Source of the DNA: Shewanella aestuarii | Lineage (GTDB): Bacteria; Pseudomonadota; Gammaproteobacteria; Enterobacterales; Shewanellaceae | NCBI RefSeq assembly: GCF_011765625.1 | Contig: NZ_CP050313.1 | Coordinates: 2,104,501 to 2,168,500, forward strand | Direction: 5' to 3' | DNA length: 64,000 nt | Shown here: one piece after another, positions 11,027 to 20,207 of the stretch | How the letters are laid out: the number at the start of each line of letters is the position of its first letter | Numbering within the stretch: the stretch's first letter is position 1 | The notes under the pieces: generated by a model | The model's database searches: none | What the model saw: the letters and a program-made list of their open reading frames with translations, nothing else | Told to the model about the DNA's origin: nothing | Made by a program: the position numbers and the translations under genes

Positions 11027-12241
11027 CTATTCAGAAACACGTTTCATTCTGGCTAAATAGAAACCATCAAATCCACGTTCTGATACCAATATTGTTTCGT
11101 CATCAATAAACTCAAATTGTGGATGTTCTGCTAAAAAACGATCCACTTGATGACGATTTTCATCTGGCATAATTGAACATGTCGCGTAAATAAGCATGCC
11201 GCCTACTTTTACCATACGACTGTAACTATCAATAATTTGCTTTTGCAAATCGATAAGCACAGGTAGACGCTCTGCGGTATCACGCCACTTAGAGTCTGGG
11301 TTGCGTTTTAATACACCAAGTCCAGAACAAGGTACATCCAGTAAAACTCTATCTGCGGTCAATTTTAAGCGCTTAATGGTTTTTGAACTTGCAATAATAC
11401 GGGTTTCGACATTATGCGCACCTGCGCGTTTTGCACGAGTTTTAAGGTTATCGAGTTTCCACTGCTCAATATCCATGGCCAATAAACGACCTTTACCTTG
11501 CATTTGAGCTGCAATGTGTAATGTCTTGCCTCCTGCGCCAGCACAGGCATCTACAACGCGCATACCGGGTTTGGCATCAACGGCTGCAGCAACAAGTTGC
11601 GAGCCAGCATCTTGTTGCTCAAATAAGCCATTTTTAAAAGATTCGGTACGAAATAATGCTGAATCTGAAATAACTTCAATTGCACTATCAACATCGTCAA
11701 CCTCTTTAGCTTGCACGCCTTCTTTACTTAGCTTAGTTAATAAACTTTGTCGATCGCACTTTAAAGTATTGACTCGAAGATAACGTTTAGGTGCTTGCAT
11801 TAATGCTTGACGCTCAGCAGGCCATTTCTTTTGTAACTGTGCTTGGCCTAATTCATCTAACCATTGTGGGCAACCATCCCACAATACTTGGTTTAATTTA
11901 GCTTGCTCAATTTTTTCGGCTAATAACTTGGCGTCCACTTGCAATGAATACTGCATTTTGGGTAACTCAAGACCGTGAAACAAATGCCAGCCGTTTAACA
12001 GCTTTGAGCCTAAACGTTCAAACTCTGTGGGCTCTATATCAACGATAAAACAATATAGGTTTAGGCGGCGCAAAATATCACCAGTAACAACGGTAATCCG
12101 AGCTTGCTCAGTGGGGTCTAATTTTACACCAGAGAAGTTATGTGAGTAGGCGCGGTCTAACGGTTTACCTTGGGTTAATACCATGGTTAATACGTTCAAC
12201 ACCAATTCAGAAGAACTGCCAGATAAAGGATAAGTCAGCAT
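11027..12241 (-). CDS. NOP2/Sun-family RNA (cytosine-C5) methyltransferase
   Basis: SAM-dependent m5C RNA methyltransferase of the RsmB/NOP2/Sun family, 404 residues. The N-terminal third resembles an RNA-binding NusB/PUA-like domain. The catalytic domain shows motif I DACAGAGGKTLHIA, motif IV LLDVPCSGLGVLKRNPDSKWR and motif VI ATCSIMPDENRHQVDRF, so both catalytic cysteines (PC and TCS) are present. It is not RsmB (which sits next to fmt) or RsmF (found at 44965 in this window). The target RNA is not known from sequence. The ATG at 12241 is the only good start. It is monocistronic, bounded by terminators at both sides. Confidence 0.88.
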   Translation of the reverse strand: MLTYPLSGSSSELVLNVLTMVLTQGKPLDRAYSHNFSGVKLDPTEQARITVVTGDILRRLNLYCFIVDIEPTEFERLGSKLLNGWHLFHGLELPKMQYSLQVDAKLLAEKIEQAKLNQVLWDGCPQWLDELGQAQLQKKWPAERQALMQAPKRYLRVNTLKCDRQSLLTKLSKEGVQAKEVDDVDSAIEVISDSALFRTESFKNGLFEQQDAGSQLVAAAVDAKPGMRVVDACAGAGGKTLHIAAQMQGKGRLLAMDIEQWKLDNLKTRAKRAGAHNVETRIIASSKTIKRLKLTADRVLLDVPCSGLGVLKRNPDSKWRDTAERLPVLIDLQKQIIDSYSRMVKVGGMLIYATCSIMPDENRHQVDRFLAEHPQFEFIDDETILVSERGFDGFYLARMKRVSE

Positions 12242-12307
12242 AACACTCTCAATAATACAAAAAAGAAAACAGCCGCGATCATAGGTATTTAGCCAGCTGA
12301 TAGCAAT

Positions 12308-12333
12308 AAAAAAGCGACCTATTAGGCCGCTTT
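12308..12333 (-). terminator. Terminator of the FucP-type permease gene
   Basis: A 10-bp stem with one mismatch (AAAGCGACCT / AGGCCGCTTT), loop ATT; on the minus strand it is followed by T6, 22 bp after the permease stop. Confidence 0.8.
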
Positions 12334-12354
12334 CGCTTTAATGATGTTCTGCTT

Positions 12355-13623
12355 TTACATTTTTGAACCTTTCGCGCCGTAAAATAGAATAAAAGCGTAA
12401 CAGACAACCGCAAGTATAAATGAAGGTTGTAATCCCATTGAGTCAGCCAAAACCCCTTGTAACAGGGGTAATATTGCGCCACCAACAATGGCCAAGCATA
12501 AAATGCCTGAGCCTTGAGAAGTGTGTGGACCTAAATCCCGTAACGCTAAACTAAAGATTGTTGGGAACATAATTGAATTGAATAATCCAACTGCCAAAAT
12601 TGACCACATAGCGATAGCCCCTGCGGTATTCATGGCTACCATGACTAACACAGCGGCCATAAAGGCATTAAATGCCAATACCGTTCCTGCGGAAACTTTT
12701 TGCATAATGGCAGAACCAATAAAGCGCCCTACCATTGCACCGCCCCAATAATAAGTAATGTACTTTGCCGCATCAGCTTCTTGTAGGCCGACAATATGCT
12801 CTTCACCTAAAAAGTTAACCAAAAAGCTACCAATTGATACTTCAGCACCGACATAGACAAAAATACCAACCGCACCAAGAACAAGATGTACTGATTGTGT
12901 TGCGCTAGTTTTACCTTTGTGGCTCACTTTGCCGTTTACATCGGCAGGTTCGCTGTGCTCTACAATTTTTGGTAATGATAGTTTTGAAAATATTAATGCC
13001 AGTAAAGCTAACATGCCAGCTAACAATAGGTATGGCATTTTAACCACAGCAGCTTCTGCTTGCGCGTGGGTTAACTCAGCGGTAGCACCAGAAGCGACCG
13101 ATAAAATTAACACCGCACCAAAAAATGGCGCTACCGTTGTACCCAATGCATTAAAAGCTTGGGTAAGATTCAAGCGACTTGAAGCGGTTTCAGCACTGCC
13201 TAATGCATTAACATATGGGTTAGCGGCAACTTGCAAAATGGTAATGCCTGATGCCAGTACAAATAAGGCCCCAAGGAACAATCCATAAACAGCATAATCA
13301 GCAGCAGGATAAAATAGCAAACATCCTAAACTGGCAATCGACAAACCTGTCACAATGCCTTTTTGATAACCAAGCTTTTTAACTAATGATCCAGCAGGTA
13401 GAGACACCAAAAAATATGCACCGAAGAAGCAAAATTGAATCAACATAGCTTCGGTATAACTTAATGAAAAAACTGATTTTAAATGAGGTATTAAAATGTC
13501 ATTTAAACAGGTAATAAATCCCCACATAAAAAACAAAGAAGTCAGCGACACCAGAGCAAAACGATAACTGCCACTATTAACAGGGGCAGCACTGGTGCTG
13601 CTAGTTGAAATTGTAGACGCCAT
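12355..13623 (-). CDS. FucP-family sugar:H+ symporter (probable glucose permease)
   Basis: Major facilitator permease, 422 residues with about 12 membrane helices. The sequence [22 protein letters not shown] near residue 35 and the later [16 protein letters not shown] are typical of the fucose/glucose-galactose (FucP/GluP) family. It lies 104 bp downstream of the cytoplasmic alpha-glucosidase on the same strand and next to the starch operon, so the likely substrate is glucose released in the periplasm by the GH97 and GH15 enzymes; this is inference from context. The N-terminus ([16 protein letters not shown]) is an unusually Ser/Thr-rich soluble tail. No ATACGTAT operator is seen in the 104-bp gap, so it probably shares the alpha-glucosidase promoter. 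Confidence 0.88.
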   Translation of the reverse strand: MASTISTSSTSAAPVNSGSYRFALVSLTSLFFMWGFITCLNDILIPHLKSVFSLSYTEAMLIQFCFFGAYFLVSLPAGSLVKKLGYQKGIVTGLSIASLGCLLFYPAADYAVYGLFLGALFVLASGITILQVAANPYVNALGSAETASSRLNLTQAFNALGTTVAPFFGAVLILSVASGATAELTHAQAEAAVVKMPYLLLAGMLALLALIFSKLSLPKIVEHSEPADVNGKVSHKGKTSATQSVHLVLGAVGIFVYVGAEVSIGSFLVNFLGEEHIVGLQEADAAKYITYYWGGAMVGRFIGSAIMQKVSAGTVLAFNAFMAAVLVMVAMNTAGAIAMWSILAVGLFNSIMFPTIFSLALRDLGPHTSQGSGILCLAIVGGAILPLLQGVLADSMGLQPSFILAVVCYAFILFYGAKGSKM

Positions 13624-13727
13624 AAAAAATCACTTATCAATTATTGTTATTTTGTATGAAACACACATACACTATTTTCGAGCGTTTTAAGCTAGAACAA
13701 ACCGTTAACTTTAATCAACCAATTTAA

Positions 13728-15350
13728 TTAGTCGATCAAAGCATAAAAACTAGCATAAGCCGGAAGCTTGATTGCATCATCTTCAATTCGCCCAGCCACT
13801 AAACCATGGTTTTCTAACACGGATGAAATAGCCAAGTTAGACCAATTAAATTCAACATTGGCATTCGAAAGGTTAAACAACACCAGCATGCTTTTATCAG
13901 CTTTAGTGCGTTTAAACGCCAGAATAGCGGGATCGGCATCCAAAAATTCAATATCTCCATCAATTAATAATGGTTGGGTTTTTCGCCATGCTAAAAAGTT
14001 GCGGTAACTATTTAACGTCGAATGTTGATCATCTTGCTGAATATCAACCGCTTTGTCTGCATGTTCACCCGATATAGGTAACCAAGGTTTCACTTGACTA
14101 AAACCTGCTTGCAATTGGGATTTAACCCATGGCATTGGTGTACGGCAACCATCACGACCTTTAAACATTGGCCAAAATGCAATGCCAAAAGGATCTTGCA
14201 GTTCATCATAACTAATGGTGGCTTCGGTTAGGCCAAGCTCTTCACCTTGATAACTGCAAATACTGCCACGTAATGAAAACAACATCGCATTGAGCATTTT
14301 CACCATCGCAGGATCCGTTTCACCTTTGCCCCAACGCGTCGCAACCCGCTGAACATCGTGATTTCCAATAGCCCAACATGGCCAGCCATCACCAATGCTT
14401 GCTTCTAATTCTTCAACCGTTTGACGAATATAAGCTGCACTAAAATCATCAGTTAATAACTCAAAGCTATAGGCCATATGTAATCGGTCATCACCTTGAG
14501 TGTATTCAGCCATGGTGGCTAATGAGTCTTCAGATGATACCTCTCCTAAAGTAACCGCCCCAGGGTATTGATTAATCAGTGCCCGTAACTCTTCAATGAA
14601 CCCGACGGTTTGTGGCCGAGTGTTATTGTAATAATGGTATTGATAAGCATAAGGGTTGTCTTCACTAAACCCTCTACCTTGTCGTTGATCTTTGGGTTTT
14701 GCTGGGTTGTCACGTAATTGCTCGTCGTGATAACAGAACGTAATCGCATCTAACCGGAATCCATCTACGCCCTTTTTCAGCCAAAATTCAACATTGCTTA
14801 GTACGGCTTGGCGTAACTCATCACAATGAAAATTAAGATCGGGCTGGCTTTTCAGAAAATTATGTAAATAGTATTGTTGACGACGCGGTTCCCACTCCCA
14901 AGCGCAACCACCAAATATAGCTAACCAATTATTTGGTGCACTGCCATCCTCTTTAGGATCAGCCCAAACATACCAGTCTGCTTTGGGGTTGTTTCGGCTT
15001 TGACGACTTTCTTCAAACCAAGCGTGTTGATCTGACGTGTGACTTAACACTTGGTCGATGATGATCTTGATATTTAATTCATGGGCTTTAGCAATCAACT
15101 CATCAAAATCTGCCATGGTGCCAAACATTGGGTCAATTTCTAAATAATCACTAATGTCGTAACCAAAGTCTTTCATGGGTGATTTGAAAAAAGGAGATAT
15201 CCAAATCGCATCAACATTTAAGCTAGCAATATAATCAAGCTTTGTAATTATGCCTTGAAGATCTCCGACACCGTCGTCATTCGAATCCATCAAACTTCGC
15301 GGATACACTTGGTAAATAATACCACCCCGCCACCAGTTAACCTGACCCAT
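13728..15350 (-). CDS. Cytoplasmic GH13 alpha-glucosidase (oligo-1,6-glucosidase-like)
   Basis: Hydrolyses terminal alpha-glucosidic bonds of maltose and short maltodextrins after import. The 540-residue protein has no signal peptide and begins WWRGGIIYQVYPRSLMDSNDDGVGDL, as in GH13 subfamilies of alpha-glucosidases. The catalytic triad is visible: nucleophile in GFRLDAITF (about residue 200), acid/base in TLGEVSSED (about 270), and the transition-state stabiliser in IGNHDVQRVATRWG (about 330). A strong AAGGGGA lies 6 bp before the ATG at 15350. It heads a two-gene unit with the FucP-type permease and reads from the promoter with the TGCATACGTATGCA palindrome at 15484. It resembles the GH13_23 type of Halomonas and Alteromonadales; the subfamily is inference. 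Confidence 0.93.
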   Translation of the reverse strand: MGQVNWWRGGIIYQVYPRSLMDSNDDGVGDLQGIITKLDYIASLNVDAIWISPFFKSPMKDFGYDISDYLEIDPMFGTMADFDELIAKAHELNIKIIIDQVLSHTSDQHAWFEESRQSRNNPKADWYVWADPKEDGSAPNNWLAIFGGCAWEWEPRRQQYYLHNFLKSQPDLNFHCDELRQAVLSNVEFWLKKGVDGFRLDAITFCYHDEQLRDNPAKPKDQRQGRGFSEDNPYAYQYHYYNNTRPQTVGFIEELRALINQYPGAVTLGEVSSEDSLATMAEYTQGDDRLHMAYSFELLTDDFSAAYIRQTVEELEASIGDGWPCWAIGNHDVQRVATRWGKGETDPAMVKMLNAMLFSLRGSICSYQGEELGLTEATISYDELQDPFGIAFWPMFKGRDGCRTPMPWVKSQLQAGFSQVKPWLPISGEHADKAVDIQQDDQHSTLNSYRNFLAWRKTQPLLIDGDIEFLDADPAILAFKRTKADKSMLVLFNLSNANVEFNWSNLAISSVLENHGLVAGRIEDDAIKLPAYASFYALID

Positions 15351-15447
15351 TGCTTCCCCTTAAATAGTCGCTAACACCAAACTCTTTAAATGCTAACAAC
15401 ATGTTACAGCGTCATTAACACGCCATCGTTATATTCTTGTTACAGCG

Positions 15448-15497
15448 AGGATACGTGAATAAGGAAATCAGGTTCAATACGCCTGCATACGTATGCA
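15448..15497 (-). promoter_or_regulatory. Alpha-glucosidase promoter with LacI-type operator
   Basis: Read on the minus strand: perfect 14-bp palindrome TGCATACGTATGCA (15484-15497), a 6-bp gap, -35 TTGAAC (15472-15477), an 18-bp spacer and -10 TATCCT (15448-15453). The operator centre is 37.5 bp from the -10. The expected start lies near 15441, giving a leader of about 90 nt. The architecture matches three other promoters in the locus within 1 bp. Confidence 0.72.
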
Positions 15498-15632
15498 ACA
15501 AAATAGAACCAAACACAAACCAGCGTTTAATGGATTTATTTACATATTTACAAAGACTTAAGCGCAATAAAAAAGCCATTAAAACCGTTAAAGAAATGTT
15601 AAATGACATCTAAATTATACTGCCTTAGCTTT

Positions 15633-15681
15633 TGAATACGTATGCATAATATTGTCGGCCAAACAACCCTAGGAGTAGTAT
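15633..15681 (+). promoter_or_regulatory. TonB-receptor promoter with LacI-type operator
   Basis: Operator TGAATACGTATGCA (15633-15646), 5-bp gap, -35 TTGTCG (15652-15657), 18-bp spacer, -10 TAGTAT (15676-15681). The operator centre lies 36.5 bp from the -10. Transcription probably starts near 15688, leaving a leader of about 150 nt. Confidence 0.75.
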
Positions 15682-15713
15682 CATCACCGTTGTGCAACAA
15701 TTTGGTCATAACT

Positions 15714-15743
15714 CCAACGTTTATGCAGTCAATTAAACGTTGG
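15714..15743 (+). promoter_or_regulatory. Perfect hairpin in TonB-receptor leader
   Basis: CCAACGTTTA and TAAACGTTGG form an uninterrupted 10-bp stem around a 10-base loop, about 25 nt into the predicted mRNA. No T-run follows, so it is not a terminator. It may stabilise the 5' end or be a regulatory dyad. Confidence 0.55.
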
Positions 15744-15839
15744 TACAAACACAATAAAGACTGTAACCAAAATCAAAAGGACACTAACAACCAGACCTGG
15801 ACATCAAGTTGTTAAGTATTCGCTAAAGGGGAAAGATGA

Positions 15840-18596
15840 ATGTTGCTATTTAAACCAAGCCTACTAACACTCGCACTTGTTGCTGCTGGCGCAAGCATGA
15901 GCGCTTATGCTGCTGATGAAGTCGACACAGCCAATACTGCAGATGAAAACATTGAAGTGATTAAAGTCACCGGTATACGCCGCAGCTTACAAGAAGCACA
16001 AGCGGTTAAAATGACTAACTCTTCTGTTGTTGAAGCTGTTTCAGCTGAAGATATCGGTAAATTACCAGACGTCAGTATTGCTGAATCACTTGCACGCCTT
16101 CCTGGGGTTGCTGCTCAGCGACTAGATGGTCGTGCAAACGTTGTTTCAATTCGCGGTTTAAGTCCTGATTTCACTATCGCGACCTTGAACGGTCGCGAAC
16201 AAGCGTCAATTAACGACAATCGTGGCGTAGAATTCGACCAATATCCTTCAGAGCTATTAAACTCGGTTGTGGTATATAAAACTCCTGATGCTGCATTAAT
16301 GGCTCAAGCTATTGGCGGCACGGTTGACATGCAAACAATCAGCCCACTTAAACATGGCGAACAAACCTTCGCGATCAACGCTCGTGGTGAGTGGAACGAC
16401 TTAGGTTCTTTAAACGCGGGCTCCGACGATAAAGGCTATCGCGCAAGTGTGTCTTATATAGACCAATTTGCTGACGATACTATCGGTATCGCATTAGGTT
16501 ACTCACGCATGCAGTCACCTAACCAAGAAGAACGCTGGCAAGCATGGGGTTACCCAAACTTAGATTATAACGATGCAAATCCACTCGTACTTGGCGGTGC
16601 TAAACCTTACGTTCGTTCATCAGAATTAGAACGTGATGGTGTTATGGTGGTGTTAGAATTCCAACCAAACGATCAATTCCGATCTGTTGTTGATGTGTTT
16701 TACACTAGTTTTTTTGACCAACAAAGACTAACAGGGATTGAAATACCTGGCCAATGGGGTGCCGGTTGGGCAAATTCTGGTATAACAGCCATTGAAACCG
16801 AAAACGGTTTAGTCACTAAAGGCACTATCAATGATGCTATGGTGCTTGTTCGTAATGATATGAATACCCGTGATGCAGATTCTATTTCTGCAGGCTGGAA
16901 TAATGAATATATCTTCAATGAAAACTGGTCGATTGAAGCAGATGTGGCGATTTCTAAAGTAGAACGTACTGATATTGGTATTGAAACTTATGCGGGTACA
17001 GGTCGCGGTAACGGTAATGGTCAAGTAGAAAACTTAGGCTTTACTTATGATGGCAAAGGCGGTTACATCTTCGAGCCATCACTAAACTATGCTGATCCAG
17101 AATTAATTCGTTTAGGTGGCGCATTTAGTTGGGGACCAGACGCTGAACGCGCGAACTTCCAAGATGGTTTTATCAACAAACCTGAAATTGAAGATGAGTT
17201 ACAATCGTTCCGCTTATCTTCAACTTATTCATTTGATGAAGGTGCGATTAGCAAAATCCAATTTGGTATAAATTATACTAATCGTGAAAAAACTAAAGTA
17301 GATAACGGTTATTATTTAACTCTGAAAGGTTACGATGCAGTAACTAACCCAGATTATATGCTCACGTTACCTAGTCAATATTCAACTGGCTCAACCTCAC
17401 TTGCGTTCTTCGGTATGGGTGATGTGTTATCTTATGATGCACTTCGCTTCTATAAAGATGGCAACTATAACGAATTAAATGCTAAAGAAGTCCAACCAGA
17501 GCGTATCACTAACTCTTGGCAAGTCGAAGAGCAAGTGACCACCTTCTTTGTAAAAGCCGACTTAGACACAGAAGTCGGGGATATTCCTTTAACTGGTAAC
17601 TTTGGAGTTCAAGTAGTTGATACTGATCAAAGTTCAAAGGGTACTGCAGTTTCTAAACTAGATGATGGCACAATTGAGCTTACCCCACGTACAGCGGGTG
17701 ACTCGTATGTGGAATGGTTACCTAGCATCAACTTAGGCTTTGAAGTTGCTGAAAACCAAATGGTTCGTGTTGCAGCTGCACGTACATTAAGCCGTGGCCG
17801 TATGGATCAGATGAATTCAAACATCAACTATACATACAACCCTAATCCTTCTGGTGCAGATCCAAAATGGACTGGCGGTGGTGGTAACCCACAACTACGT
17901 CCTTGGTTAGCGCGTCAGTACGATATCAGCTATGAAAACTACTTTAGCGATATGGGTTACTTCTCTGTTGCCGCTTACTATAAAGATTTAGAAAACTATA
18001 CCTTTAACCAAGATCAGTTTGTTGATTTCTGTACCATTTTACCAAGTGACCCGAACTGTGGTGATGGCCTAGGACGTGTTTCTAGCCCGCAAAATGGTAA
18101 CGGTGGTTATGTACAAGGTATTGAGGCATCGTTATCTATCGACTTTGGTTACTTTACTGAAGTGTTAGATGGCTTTGGTACTATTCTAAACGGTGCTTAT
18201 AACGACTCTGAAGTGAAAGAAACTGACGATAGTGAACCAACTACGCTACCAGGTCTTTCAGAGAAAACCTTTAACGCAACTGTTTACTATGAAAACTCAG
18301 GTTTCCAAGCGCGTATCAGTTCTCGCTACCGTAGTGACTTCTTAGGTGAAGTAACTGCAATCAGCTTAACTCGTGTTAACGTTGATGTTAAAGCAGAAAC
18401 CGTTGTTGATGCACAAATCGGTTATGACTTTAGCGAAAGTGGTATTGACGCACTATATGGTCTATCAGTGGTATTCCAAGTGAACAACTTAACTAACGAA
18501 CCATTTACCACATATCTTGGTGATGATGAGCGTCTAGTTCGTGACTACCAAAACTATGGTCGCAACTTCATGTTTGGTGCGAACTACAAGTTCTAA
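15840..18596 (+). CDS. TonB-dependent outer-membrane receptor for maltodextrins
   Basis: Energised outer-membrane transporter, 918 residues. A signal peptide (ALVAAGASMSAYA, cleaved about residue 24) precedes a TonB-box-like stretch (IEVIKVTGIRRSL), the plug domain (about 55-170, including SIAESLARLPGVAAQR and VVSIRGLSPDFTIATLNGR) and a beta-barrel ending in NYKF, the aromatic C-terminus needed for barrel assembly. It belongs to the Caulobacter/Xanthomonas-type TonB-receptor subfamily (TIGR01782-like), which includes maltose receptors. Substrate assignment rests on the neighbouring amylases and glucosidases and the shared operator. The ATG at 15840 lies 8 bp after AGGGGA; an overlapping ATG at 15836 opens only five codons. 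A terminator follows, so the downstream genes are expressed by read-through or from a separate promoter. Confidence 0.92.
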   Translation: MLLFKPSLLTLALVAAGASMSAYAADEVDTANTADENIEVIKVTGIRRSLQEAQAVKMTNSSVVEAVSAEDIGKLPDVSIAESLARLPGVAAQRLDGRANVVSIRGLSPDFTIATLNGREQASINDNRGVEFDQYPSELLNSVVVYKTPDAALMAQAIGGTVDMQTISPLKHGEQTFAINARGEWNDLGSLNAGSDDKGYRASVSYIDQFADDTIGIALGYSRMQSPNQEERWQAWGYPNLDYNDANPLVLGGAKPYVRSSELERDGVMVVLEFQPNDQFRSVVDVFYTSFFDQQRLTGIEIPGQWGAGWANSGITAIETENGLVTKGTINDAMVLVRNDMNTRDADSISAGWNNEYIFNENWSIEADVAISKVERTDIGIETYAGTGRGNGNGQVENLGFTYDGKGGYIFEPSLNYADPELIRLGGAFSWGPDAERANFQDGFINKPEIEDELQSFRLSSTYSFDEGAISKIQFGINYTNREKTKVDNGYYLTLKGYDAVTNPDYMLTLPSQYSTGSTSLAFFGMGDVLSYDALRFYKDGNYNELNAKEVQPERITNSWQVEEQVTTFFVKADLDTEVGDIPLTGNFGVQVVDTDQSSKGTAVSKLDDGTIELTPRTAGDSYVEWLPSINLGFEVAENQMVRVAAARTLSRGRMDQMNSNINYTYNPNPSGADPKWTGGGGNPQLRPWLARQYDISYENYFSDMGYFSVAAYYKDLENYTFNQDQFVDFCTILPSDPNCGDGLGRVSSPQNGNGGYVQGIEASLSIDFGYFTEVLDGFGTILNGAYNDSEVKETDDSEPTTLPGLSEKTFNATVYYENSGFQARISSRYRSDFLGEVTAISLTRVNVDVKAETVVDAQIGYDFSESGIDALYGLSVVFQVNNLTNEPFTTYLGDDERLVRDYQNYGRNFMFGANYKF

Positions 18597-18611
18597 CTTG
18601 AATATGACAAT

Positions 18612-18644
18612 AAAGCCTCTGTAACCTGTTACAGGGGCTTTTTT
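18612..18644 (+). terminator. Terminator between TonB receptor and halogenase
   Basis: GC-containing stem (AAAGCCTCTGTAA / TTACAGGGGCTTT with one G-T pair) followed by T6, 16 bp after the receptor stop and 36 bp before the halogenase. It would let the receptor be made in excess over the downstream enzymes. Confidence 0.85.
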
Positions 18645-18679
18645 ACTTTAAAAAACAATAAAATTGTAAGGCGATTACT

Positions 18680-20185
18680 ATGAATAATAACAAAATAAAA
18701 GACATTGTAATTGTAGGCGGCGGGACCTCAGGTTGGATGACCGCGGCAATGCTTTCAAAACTATATCCTTCTCAGCTTGACATTACTTTGGTTGAATCTG
18801 ACACCATCGGCACCATTGGTGTAGGAGAAGCCACTATCCCGCCACTGCAAATTTTTAATAATGTATTAGGAATTAACGAACAAGATTTTATTCACCAAAC
18901 TCAAGCGACGATAAAACTTGGGATCCAATTTGAAAATTGGGGCAAATTAGGTGATAAATACATGCATGCCTTTGGCGAGTTTGGTAAAGATATTGGCTAT
19001 ACTGCCTTTCATCATTACTGGTTAGCCGATAACCCTGATCCTAAATCGTTATGGGATTACTCATTTAACTACCAAGCGGCTATTCAAGGTAAGTTTTCCC
19101 CCACGCCTCGTATTCACAATAATCAACTTGCAGGGCTTACCCATGCCTATCATTTCGATGCAGGGCTTTATGCCAAACTGCTGCGCGAATACAGCATTGA
19201 AAAAGGCGTTAACCGCATTGAAGGTAAAGTGAGTCAAGTGAATCAAGATGAGCATGAATTCATCACCTCCCTCACCCTAGAAAACGGTAACACTGTTGCG
19301 GGCGATTTGTTTATTGACTGTTCAGGCTTACATGGAGTGTTACTCGATAAAGTATATAAGGTAGGGTTTGACAGTTATCAGCATTGGCTACCTTGTGATA
19401 GCGCATGGGCGGTTCCTTGTGAAAAAGTCGAGCCAATTATCCCCTATACCCGCTCAATTGCCCATAAAAATGGTTGGCAATGGCGCATTCCACTTCAGCA
19501 CCGAACTGGTAATGGGCTAGTGTTTGCAAGCAGTAAAATGTCAGATGCGGATGCAAAACAACTGCTTCTTGATAACCTTGATGCTCCAGCCATTGGCGAG
19601 CCACGATTAATTCGTTTTACGCCGGGTCGTCGTCAACAGCAATGGGTGAAAAATTGTGTTGCAATTGGCTTATCTTCAGGATTTTTAGAGCCTTTAGAGT
19701 CCACCAGCATTCATTTAGTGCAAACAGCCATTATCCGCTTAACCAAATTAATGCCCCATGCTCAAATCAATCCGTCGCTGATTGATGAGTATAACCGTCA
19801 AGCCAAACTAGAGTTTGAGCAAATTCGTGACTTTATTATTTTGCATTATCACTTAAATCATCGCGCAGATAGTTGTGAAACAGATAATAGCGACGATATT
19901 TGGCAAGCTTGCCGCGAAATGGACATTCCTGAATCGCTACAGCAAAAAATTGCCCTATTCAAAGACACAGGCAATTTATTTAGGCAGCAAGAAAATCTCT
20001 TTACCAATGAGGCGTGGCTACAAGTCATGGTCGGGCAAGGCATCATTCCTGAAGATTATAACCCCCTTGCAAATGTGATAACTAACGCACAAAGGCTTGA
20101 GTTTTTGGCCAATCTAAAAGCGATCTATGCGCAAAACTTATCTCAGATCACAAGCCATCAACAGTTTTTATCTACTTGTGGCTAG
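18680..20185 (+). CDS. Flavin-dependent halogenase family protein (tryptophan-halogenase-like)
   Basis: 501-residue FAD protein of the PrnA/RebH family, which uses FADH2, O2 and halide to form HOCl or HOBr and halogenate an aromatic. The family hallmarks are present: the dinucleotide motif VGGGTSGW (12-19), GVGEATIP (48-54), the catalytic lysine at position 79 (ATIKLGIQF, same number as in PrnA), WQWRIP (266-271, the WxWxIP halogenase motif) and the Glu-Ser pair at 340-341 (PLESTSI), equivalent to PrnA Glu346-Ser347. There is no signal peptide, so it is cytoplasmic. It lies 22 bp before a periplasmic GH13 gene, in one operon. Relatives next to TonB receptors (BrvH of Brevundimonas, Xanthomonas enzymes) brominate free indole in vitro, but natural substrates are unknown. 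Its role in starch use cannot be stated. Confidence 0.9.
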   Translation: MNNNKIKDIVIVGGGTSGWMTAAMLSKLYPSQLDITLVESDTIGTIGVGEATIPPLQIFNNVLGINEQDFIHQTQATIKLGIQFENWGKLGDKYMHAFGEFGKDIGYTAFHHYWLADNPDPKSLWDYSFNYQAAIQGKFSPTPRIHNNQLAGLTHAYHFDAGLYAKLLREYSIEKGVNRIEGKVSQVNQDEHEFITSLTLENGNTVAGDLFIDCSGLHGVLLDKVYKVGFDSYQHWLPCDSAWAVPCEKVEPIIPYTRSIAHKNGWQWRIPLQHRTGNGLVFASSKMSDADAKQLLLDNLDAPAIGEPRLIRFTPGRRQQQWVKNCVAIGLSSGFLEPLESTSIHLVQTAIIRLTKLMPHAQINPSLIDEYNRQAKLEFEQIRDFIILHYHLNHRADSCETDNSDDIWQACREMDIPESLQQKIALFKDTGNLFRQQENLFTNEAWLQVMVGQGIIPEDYNPLANVITNAQRLEFLANLKAIYAQNLSQITSHQQFLSTCG

Positions 20186-20207
20186 CCATAAGATATTAGG
20201 AGTCTAT

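Larger units (their letters stand above)
15351..15839. other. Divergent control region, alpha-glucosidase / TonB receptor
   Basis: 489 bp between the divergent alpha-glucosidase and TonB-receptor genes. It holds two ATACGTAT palindromes, one per promoter (15484-15497 and 15633-15646), both leaders, and a 10-bp perfect hairpin in the receptor leader (15714-15743). A weak half-like element GATACGTGAAT at 15450-15460 coincides with the alpha-glucosidase -10. The open frames inside it look like chance. Confidence 0.75.

Noticed and set aside
15415..15609. 64-codon minus-strand open frame in the divergent control region
   Set aside because: It overlaps one of the operators and the promoter of the alpha-glucosidase and has no ribosome binding site or recognisable protein features.
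15836..15853. Five-codon open frame (MNVAI) overlapping the TonB-receptor start
   Set aside because: ATG 15840 has the properly spaced AGGGGA and begins a complete signal peptide; the short frame is probably incidental, though translational coupling cannot be excluded.
20127..20207. 27-residue extension of the periplasmic GH13 overlapping the halogenase
   Set aside because: The internal ATG at 20208 has AGGAG and starts a clear signal peptide.
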